From positions 1-9,042 of the forward strand of contig BEHZ01000067.1 in assembly GCA_002923335.1 (NCBI GenBank): a DNA stretch of 9,042 nt, written 5' to 3'. The notes below the pieces were generated by a model, which made no database searches, had not been told where the DNA came from, and saw only the letters and a program-made list of their open reading frames with translations. The stretch's first letter is position 1. Each line of letters opens with the position of its first letter. This DNA comes from a bacterium HR23 (lineage in GTDB: Bacteria; Chloroflexota; Dehalococcoidia; Lucifugimonadales; HRBIN23). Below, in pieces: positions 1 through 4,733 of the stretch. A program made the translations under genes and the position numbers.

Positions 1-567
1 CTGTGGATAGACTATGTTACCCCTACGGGGGAACGCCCTATGCTCCTGCGCACGCACACGTCGCCAATGCAGGCCAGGGTGATGGAGCGCATGAAGCCCC
101 CCATTCGGGTGGTGGTGCCGGGGAAGTGTTATCGCTATGAGGCGACCGACGCCACCCACGAATGGCACTTCTTCCAGATTGAGGGGCTGGCGGTGGACGA
201 GGGTATCACCTTCGCCGACCTGAAAGGCACCCTCTACGAGTTCGCGCGGCGTATCTTCGGCCCCGAACGGCGCATCCGCTTCCGGTGCGACTATTTCCCC
301 TTCGTAGAGCCGGGGGTGGATATGGCTATAGATTGCTTTGCCTGCAGGGGAGAGGGGTGTCGTATCTGTAAGGGGAGTGGGTGGATAGAGATTATGGGGG
401 CTGGGATGGTGCACCCCCGGGTGCTGGAGATGGTGGGCTACGATAGCCAGCGGTATACCGGCTTCGCCTTCGGCATGGGGCCGGAACGCATCGCCATGCT
501 CACCTACGGTATAGAGGACATCCGCCTCTTCTACGCCAACGACCTGCGCTTCCTACGGCAGTTCTAA
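1..567 (+). CDS. pheS: Phenylalanyl-tRNA synthetase alpha subunit, C-terminal part (5' end outside window)
   Basis: PheS is the catalytic alpha subunit of the cytoplasmic (alpha-beta)2 enzyme that attaches phenylalanine to tRNA-Phe using ATP. The frame is already open at base 1 and ends with TAA at 565-567, so 188 C-terminal residues are visible and the N-terminal coiled coil is missing. Visible class II features are LLRTHTSP just before motif 2, YRYEATDATHEWHFFQIEG (motif 2, substrate pocket), FADLKGTL, YFPFVEPG, GAGMVHP, and motif 3 GFAFGMGPERIAML followed by the usual C-terminus DIRLFYANDLRFL. A CX2CX4CX2C cluster (CFAC...GCRIC) precedes the GAGMVHP strand. This looks like the metal-binding insert found in some bacterial PheS and absent from E. 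coli. Motif 2 reads FFQ where FHQ is usual. No pheT follows; the next gene is convergent. Confidence 0.96.
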   Translation: MWIDYVTPTGERPMLLRTHTSPMQARVMERMKPPIRVVVPGKCYRYEATDATHEWHFFQIEGLAVDEGITFADLKGTLYEFARRIFGPERRIRFRCDYFPFVEPGVDMAIDCFACRGEGCRICKGSGWIEIMGAGMVHPRVLEMVGYDSQRYTGFAFGMGPERIAMLTYGIEDIRLFYANDLRFLRQF

Positions 568-629
568 AGTGAGCATCGTTGGCGAGCCGGGCGTAGTGGC
601 CGGGCTGCCGGGCGTCGGTGCGCCTGCTG

Positions 630-1442
630 TTAGAGACGCCAGGGCCAGCGGAAAGTGGGCAGGACGCTCTGCCACAGGCGGGCTTCCACGGCCTCCCACA
701 GGCCGTTGGCCAGGGCCTCCCCGGCCGGCTGGAAGAGGCGGGCCAGAAAGGGCCGACGGGGCCGCAGGGTAAGCACCCGGCGCCGTATGCCGGCCATCTC
801 GGCCGCCAGGTCCAGCGCCTTCTCCTGGTCTCCCACCTCGTCCACCAGCCCTATCTCCTTCCCCTTCTGGGCCAGGAACACCTCCCCCGTGGCGATCTCC
901 CGCACCCGTGCCTCCTCCATCCTTCGTCCTTCGGCCACCACGCTCACGAACAGGTTATAGAAGTCGTCCACCAGGCCCTGGAGTTTGGCCTGTTCCTCTT
1001 CGGTGGGGGAGCGCCAGAAGGCCCCCATATCCTTATGTTTCCCTCCCTTGTAGACCCCCATCTGAATGCCCCAGCGCTGGAGGAGGGCCTCCAGGATGGG
1101 GTGCAGGGAGAGGACGCCAATGGAGCCCACCACCGCTGCGGGGGAGGCGACGATACGGTGAGCGCCACAGGCGATATAGTAGGCGCCCGACGCCCCCGTC
1201 TCCCGTATGTAGGCCACCACCGGCTTCCGCTGGGCGATGGCCTTCACCTTGCGGTAGAGGGCGTCCGAGGCGCCGGCGGAGCCGCCGGGGGAGTTGATGT
1301 CCAGCACCAAAGCCCTCAGCCAGCGGGCACGGCGCACCGCCTCCAGCAGAGGCTCCAGCACCGTGGGGCGCACACTGCCCCCAATGGTGCCATGCACCTC
1401 AATCAGAGCGATGCGCCCTGCCCTAGGGCGGGGGAAGAACAT
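630..1442 (-). CDS. sppA: SppA-type signal peptide peptidase (S49 family serine protease), short form
   Basis: This is a 270-residue member of the ClpP/crotonase-fold S49 peptidases, which cleave residual signal peptides or other membrane-associated peptides with a Ser-Lys dyad. The likely nucleophile is S85 in TGASGAYYIA and the likely general base is K137 in KGGKHKDMG. The 52-residue spacing equals that of the B. subtilis SppA dyad as I recall it. Other family signatures are LDINSPGG (oxyanion region, 48-55), VGSIGV (105-110) and GEVFLAQKGKEIGLVDEVG (176-204). The ATG at 1442 was chosen because AGGAGGTG (1454 to 1447) precedes it. The frame stays open for 90 more codons upstream, but that stretch is antisense to the next gene and resembles no SppA. 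There is no signal peptide or N-terminal transmembrane helix, unlike typical SppA. The last 40 residues contain four tryptophans and may form an amphipathic tail. It converges on pheS. Confidence 0.93.
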   Translation of the reverse strand: MFFPRPRAGRIALIEVHGTIGGSVRPTVLEPLLEAVRRARWLRALVLDINSPGGSAGASDALYRKVKAIAQRKPVVAYIRETGASGAYYIACGAHRIVASPAAVVGSIGVLSLHPILEALLQRWGIQMGVYKGGKHKDMGAFWRSPTEEEQAKLQGLVDDFYNLFVSVVAEGRRMEEARVREIATGEVFLAQKGKEIGLVDEVGDQEKALDLAAEMAGIRRRVLTLRPRRPFLARLFQPAGEALANGLWEAVEARLWQSVLPTFRWPWRL

Positions 1443-1517
1443 GGGGCACCTCCTGGATGTGGCGAGTATAGTATACAATGGAATGGTGCTTCCCCACACT
1501 CGCACAGGAGCCGACCG
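1443..1517. promoter_or_regulatory. Divergent promoter region between sppA and the small unknown gene
   Basis: These 75 bp separate two divergent start codons. In a GC-rich setting the only AT-rich patch is 1467-1479. On the plus strand it offers TATAGT (1467-1472) or TATACA (1472-1477). On the minus strand it offers TATACT (1475 to 1470). The two -10 candidates overlap face to face around the palindrome GTATAC (1471-1476). No good -35 box is seen at 16-18 bp on either strand. Shine-Dalgarno sequences are AGGAGGTG for sppA (1454 to 1447) and AGGAG (1506-1510) for the plus-strand gene. Promoter function is inferred from sequence only. Confidence 0.5.
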
Positions 1518-1862
1518 GTGAAGCGACTGCGTGTCTTCTGGCGCAACAGCCCCAACGACCTGGATGTCCTGCAGGCGGTGGAGCACATCCGCTTTGGCCC
1601 CGAGGGGGAGGAGGTGCTCACCACCGACCAGGGGGCAGAGGTGATTCGGGCTATGGCCCGGGAGTTTGCCGAAGACTTCTGGATCGACGACTTCCAGTCT
1701 CTTGACGCGCACCAGGCGGTGGACTACCTCCGGCAGAATGTGTCGCCCCAGGAGTTGCCGGGGCTTCTGCGCCGGCTTATCGCCCTGGTGAGCAAGGAGG
1801 ACGAGGCGACCGGCCAGGAACTCTTTGAGCAGTGGGAGGCGACCCTGAAGCGAGGGGGGTAA
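1518..1862 (+). CDS. Hypothetical protein, 114 residues, no recognised family
   Basis: I do not recognise this protein. The start is GTG at 1518, chosen because AGGAG at 1506-1510 sits 7 bases upstream and because the frame before it runs antisense through sppA. The stop is TAA at 1860-1862. The protein is small, acidic, rich in Glu, Asp, Gln and Leu, and looks mostly helical. It opens with a basic strand-like segment (KRLRVFWRN), followed by LDVLQAVEHIRF, an acidic-aromatic patch EFAEDFWIDDFQ (49-60), a helical LPGLLRRLIALVSKED region (80-95), and a charged tail ending KRGG. It has no signal peptide, transmembrane segment, cysteine or obvious catalytic motif, so it is probably a soluble cytoplasmic protein. 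It shares a divergent promoter region with sppA and ends 3 bp from the polA stop. Its good Shine-Dalgarno site, GC-rich third positions and tight fit between neighbours support a real gene. Confidence 0.75.
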   Translation: MKRLRVFWRNSPNDLDVLQAVEHIRFGPEGEEVLTTDQGAEVIRAMAREFAEDFWIDDFQSLDAHQAVDYLRQNVSPQELPGLLRRLIALVSKEDEATGQELFEQWEATLKRGG

Positions 1863-1882
1863 GGGCTACTCCCACTCCCCCC
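1854..1882. terminator. Possible convergent hairpin across the unknown gene/polA stop codons
   Basis: GGGGGG (1854-1859) and CCCCCC (1877-1882) can pair. An inner GGG/CCC pairing (1863-1865 with 1871-1873) continues the stem after a 3x3 internal loop. The structure spans both stop codons, so one hairpin could slow polymerase from either side. There is no U tract on either strand, so it is at best a weak or non-canonical terminator. It may also be chance in a G/C-run-rich sequence. Confidence 0.22.
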
Positions 1883-4631
1883 AGTTGTCCCCCACTTTGA
1901 TGGCCACCACCAGAGGCACCGCCAGGGACAGGGCGTTGGGCATAATCTCCTGAATAAGGGTCTTGAGGGGTTCTATCTCCTCCGGCGGGGCTTCCCATAC
2001 CAGTTCGTCGTGCACCTGAAGGAGCATGCGGGAGCGCATCCCCAGGGCGTCCATCCGCTCCTGGAGGCGGATCATAGCGATCTTGATGATCTCCGCTGCG
2101 GTGCCCTGCACCGGCATATTCACCGCCTCCCGTTCGGCGGCCGAGCGGGTCTGGCCGTTGGGGGAGTGGATCTCGGGGATGGCCCGCCGCCGGCCCAGCA
2201 GGGTCTCCACATATCCCAACCGCCGGGCCTTCTCCAGCGTCTCCTCCAGGTAACGGCGGACGCCGGGGTAGCGCCCCAGGTAGTTCTCAATGAACCGGGC
2301 CCCCTCTTCGGGGGTGGCTTTGATCTCCTGGGCCACCCCGAAGGGCGAGAGGCCATAGATGACCCCAAAGTTCAGCACCTTGGCCACCCTCCGCTGTTCG
2401 GGGGTAACCTGCTCCAGGGGCACCCCAAACACCTGGGAGGCGGTTACGGCGTGGATGTCTTTCCCCTGGAAGAAGGCTTCCATAAGGTTGGGGTCTCGGG
2501 AGAGGTGGGCCAGCACCCGCAGTTCAATTTGGGAATAGTCGGCCCCCACCAGTTTCCAGCCCGGCTCTCCAGGGATGAAGGCCCGGCGGATCTGCCGACC
2601 CACTTCGGAGCGGATGGGGATGTTCTGGAGGTTGGGCTCGCTGGAGGAGATGCGCCCGGTGATGGCGCCCGCCTGGTTATAACTGGTGTGCACCCGCCCC
2701 GTGCGGGGGTTCACCATCTCCGGCAGGGCATCCAGATAGGTGGATTTGAGTTTGGCCAGTTCCCGGTATTTCAGCACCAGGTCCACAACGGGATGCGCCC
2801 CCCTAAAGCCCTCCAGCACCGATGCCTCGGTGGAGTAGGCGCCGGTGGGGGTGCGTTTGCCCCGCCCGATACGCAGTTCCTCAAAGAGCACCTGCCCCAG
2901 TTGCCGGGAGGAGTTGATGTTGAAGGCGTGCCCCACCACACCGTAAATCTCCTCCTCCAGGCGTTGCATCTCCTCCGCCAGACGGCGGGACATCTCTCGC
3001 AGGAAGGGCACATCCAGGGCGATGCCGTTCACCTGCATGCGCACCAGGACGGGGACGAGGGGCATCTCCACCTGGGTGAAGAGGTTCCAGAAGCCCTCCT
3101 GGCGCAGGCGAGGCTCCAGGGCCTGGTAGAGGCGGTAGGTGGCGTCGGCATCGGCGCAGGCGTAGGGGCCGGCCTCTGCCACGGGCACCTTGTCCATGGT
3201 GCCCTGCTTGGGGCCGGTGCCCAGCAGTGCGCTGATGCGGGTCATCTCCGCCCCCAGCACCTGCATGCACAGGTCCTTCAACCCTAGGGCCTTATATCCC
3301 AACAGGTGCGCCGAGAGAAGGGTGTCAAAGGCCAGGCCTTTCACCCATATCCCGTGGCTGGCCAGGGCGGTCATATCAAAGTTGGCGTTGTGGGCCACCT
3401 TGGGGCGGCGGGGGTCTTCCAGTAGAGGGCGCAGACGGGCAAGGGCCATCTCCACCGGGAGGTTAGGACCGGTGCTATGTCCCAGGGGGAGGTAGAAGGC
3501 CCGCCCTGGCCCCGTGGCGAAAGAAAGACCCACCAAACGGGCGCGCATGGGGTCCTTGCCATCGGTCTCCACATCAAAAGTGAAGGCGGGGGCACTGGCC
3601 AGCGCCTGCACCAGGGCGTCCAGGGCTTGGGGGGAGTCCACAATGGTGTAGTCACCGGCCAAGGCCGTTTCGGGGGGTGGGGTAGCAGGGACGGTGGGGG
3701 TGGCCTCGGCCGGCTGGGGGACCCGGGGCATCAGGCTCACGAACTCCAGTTCCCGGAAGCATTCCAGCACCGCACGGCGGTCATAGCGCCAGAAGCGACA
3801 CGCCTCCAGGTCCAGGCGGACAGGCAGGTCGGTGCGCAGGGTGGTGAGTTCTAGACTCTGGAGGACCTGCTCCCGGTGCTGGGCCAGCACGGCCTGCAGG
3901 CGGGGGGGCACCTCCGCCAGGTGCTCGTAGATGCCTGGGATGCTCCCAAACTGCAGGAGCAGGCCGATGGCGGTCTTCTCTCCGATGCCCGGGACGCCGG
4001 GCACATTGTCCGAGGGGTCGCCGATAAGGGCCTTCAGGTGGGGGAGTTGGGCAGGAGTAAGGCCTCCATAGCGCTCCCGCACTTTGCCCTCGTCGAAGAG
4101 GGTGCGCTCTTGCAGACGGTAGTGGAGGGCGACACGCACCCCCGGCTGCACCGCCTGCAGGGTATCGGTGTCGCCGGTGAGGATGAGCACCTCCACCCCC
4201 TGGGCACGGGCCTGGGTGGAGAGGGTGGCCAGCACGTCGTCCGCCTCGTAGCCGGGGGCTTCGTAAATAGGGATGCGGAAGGCCTCCACGATGCGCCGAA
4301 CCAGGGGGAACTGCTGGGACAGTTCGGGCGGGGCTTTGGGGCGGTGGGCCTTGTAAAGGGCGAAACGGTTGTGGCGGAAGGTGGGCTCGGGCAGGTCAAA
4401 GGCGATGGCGCAATGGGTAGGAGCGAAGTCCTGGATGGCCTTGAGGAAGGTAGAGGCGAAGCCATATGCCCCGCGCACTTCCTGGCCGGTGGTGGAGAGG
4501 GTGAGGGGCTTCTGGATGGCGTGCCACGCCCGATGCACCAGGGCGTGGCCGTCCATGAGCATCAGGAGGGGGGTCTCCCGCAAGGGGAGAGGGAGGTGGG
4601 CAGAGGGGGCTCGCCCTTTCGCACGGGGCAC
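1866..4631 (-). CDS. polA: DNA polymerase I with 5' nuclease, 3'-5' proofreading and polymerase domains
   Basis: PolA fills gaps in repair and replaces Okazaki RNA primers. From the GTG start it has 921 residues, close to E. coli Pol I (928). The 5' nuclease domain (about 22-300) has LMDGHALVHRAW, YEADDVLATL, the acidic GDTDTLQ, and the helix-hairpin-helix segment GDPSDNVPGVPGIGEKTA. A Pro/Ala linker follows (about 305-325). The 3'-5' exonuclease site is intact, with D353 and E355 (FDVETDG), N415 and D419 (HNANFD), and Y490 and D494 (YACAD), so proofreading is expected, unlike Taq polymerase. The polymerase has motif A ADYSQIELR (D698), motif B R747, K751, F755 and Y759 (spacing as in E. coli), and motif C HDE at 874-876. 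Phe at 755 predicts discrimination against dideoxynucleotides. GTG at 4631 is preferred because GAGAGGTG lies 5 bases upstream. An in-frame ATG at 4661 (931 residues) lacks a Shine-Dalgarno site. It lies downstream of ppsA in the same direction. Confidence 0.98.
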   Translation of the reverse strand: MPRAKGRAPSAHLPLPLRETPLLMLMDGHALVHRAWHAIQKPLTLSTTGQEVRGAYGFASTFLKAIQDFAPTHCAIAFDLPEPTFRHNRFALYKAHRPKAPPELSQQFPLVRRIVEAFRIPIYEAPGYEADDVLATLSTQARAQGVEVLILTGDTDTLQAVQPGVRVALHYRLQERTLFDEGKVRERYGGLTPAQLPHLKALIGDPSDNVPGVPGIGEKTAIGLLLQFGSIPGIYEHLAEVPPRLQAVLAQHREQVLQSLELTTLRTDLPVRLDLEACRFWRYDRRAVLECFRELEFVSLMPRVPQPAEATPTVPATPPPETALAGDYTIVDSPQALDALVQALASAPAFTFDVETDGKDPMRARLVGLSFATGPGRAFYLPLGHSTGPNLPVEMALARLRPLLEDPRRPKVAHNANFDMTALASHGIWVKGLAFDTLLSAHLLGYKALGLKDLCMQVLGAEMTRISALLGTGPKQGTMDKVPVAEAGPYACADADATYRLYQALEPRLRQEGFWNLFTQVEMPLVPVLVRMQVNGIALDVPFLREMSRRLAEEMQRLEEEIYGVVGHAFNINSSRQLGQVLFEELRIGRGKRTPTGAYSTEASVLEGFRGAHPVVDLVLKYRELAKLKSTYLDALPEMVNPRTGRVHTSYNQAGAITGRISSSEPNLQNIPIRSEVGRQIRRAFIPGEPGWKLVGADYSQIELRVLAHLSRDPNLMEAFFQGKDIHAVTASQVFGVPLEQVTPEQRRVAKVLNFGVIYGLSPFGVAQEIKATPEEGARFIENYLGRYPGVRRYLEETLEKARRLGYVETLLGRRRAIPEIHSPNGQTRSAAEREAVNMPVQGTAAEIIKIAMIRLQERMDALGMRSRMLLQVHDELVWEAPPEEIEPLKTLIQEIMPNALSLAVPLVVAIKVGDNWGEWE

Positions 4632-4636
4632 GGGTG

Positions 4637-4644
4637 CACCTCTC
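4637..4644 (-). promoter_or_regulatory. Shine-Dalgarno site deciding the polA start
   Basis: GAGAGGTG reads 4644 to 4637 on the minus strand and is followed by CACCC and then GTG at 4631. The GAGG core is 7 bases from the GTG. The competing ATG at 4661 is preceded by a G/C run and TATA, with no comparable site. Confidence 0.55.
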
Positions 4645-4659
4645 AGGGCCTTCGTAGGC

Positions 4660-4665
4660 ATTATA
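4660..4665 (-). promoter_or_regulatory. Candidate -10 box (TATAAT) overlapping the upstream polA ATG
   Basis: A perfect TATAAT reads 4665 to 4660 on the minus strand and shares its last bases with the in-frame ATG at 4661. If used, transcription would start near 4653, inside the longer reading frame and upstream of the Shine-Dalgarno/GTG pair at 4644-4629. This fits the shorter polA start. The upstream sequence at a 16-18 bp spacing is G/C-rich with no good -35 box, so activity is uncertain. Confidence 0.35.
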
Positions 4666-4685
4666 CCCCGGGGGCCGAAGCCACG

Positions 4686-4724
4686 CCCTACAAGACGCCA
4701 TGCCGGGCGCTTTTGGCTGTAGGG
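4686..4724. repeat. Inverted repeat CCCTACA/TGTAGGG in the ppsA-polA spacer
   Basis: CCCTACA (4686-4692) and TGTAGGG (4718-4724) are perfect 7-bp inverted arms, extendable to CG pairs with a two-base bulge. The 25-base loop can itself form a short inner stem (CGCC with GGCG). It lies just after the ppsA stop and upstream of polA. It could be an attenuating or 3'-end-stabilising hairpin of the ppsA message. No U tract follows on the minus strand, so I do not call it a canonical terminator. Confidence 0.35.
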
Positions 4725-4733
4725 GGCGGGATG

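Noticed and set aside
618..1517. Plus-strand extension of the small unknown gene upstream through sppA
   Set aside because: The extension is the antisense frame of sppA. GTG at 1518 has a well-placed AGGAG.
1443..1712. N-terminal 90-codon extension of sppA
   Set aside because: It is antisense to the small unknown gene, has no SppA similarity and lies upstream of the strong Shine-Dalgarno at 1454-1447.
3986..4003. Perfect 7-bp hairpin TGCCCGG/CCGGGCA inside polA
   Set aside because: It falls on codons for the conserved helix-hairpin-helix segment (VPGVPGIGE), where Gly/Pro codon use explains the symmetry.
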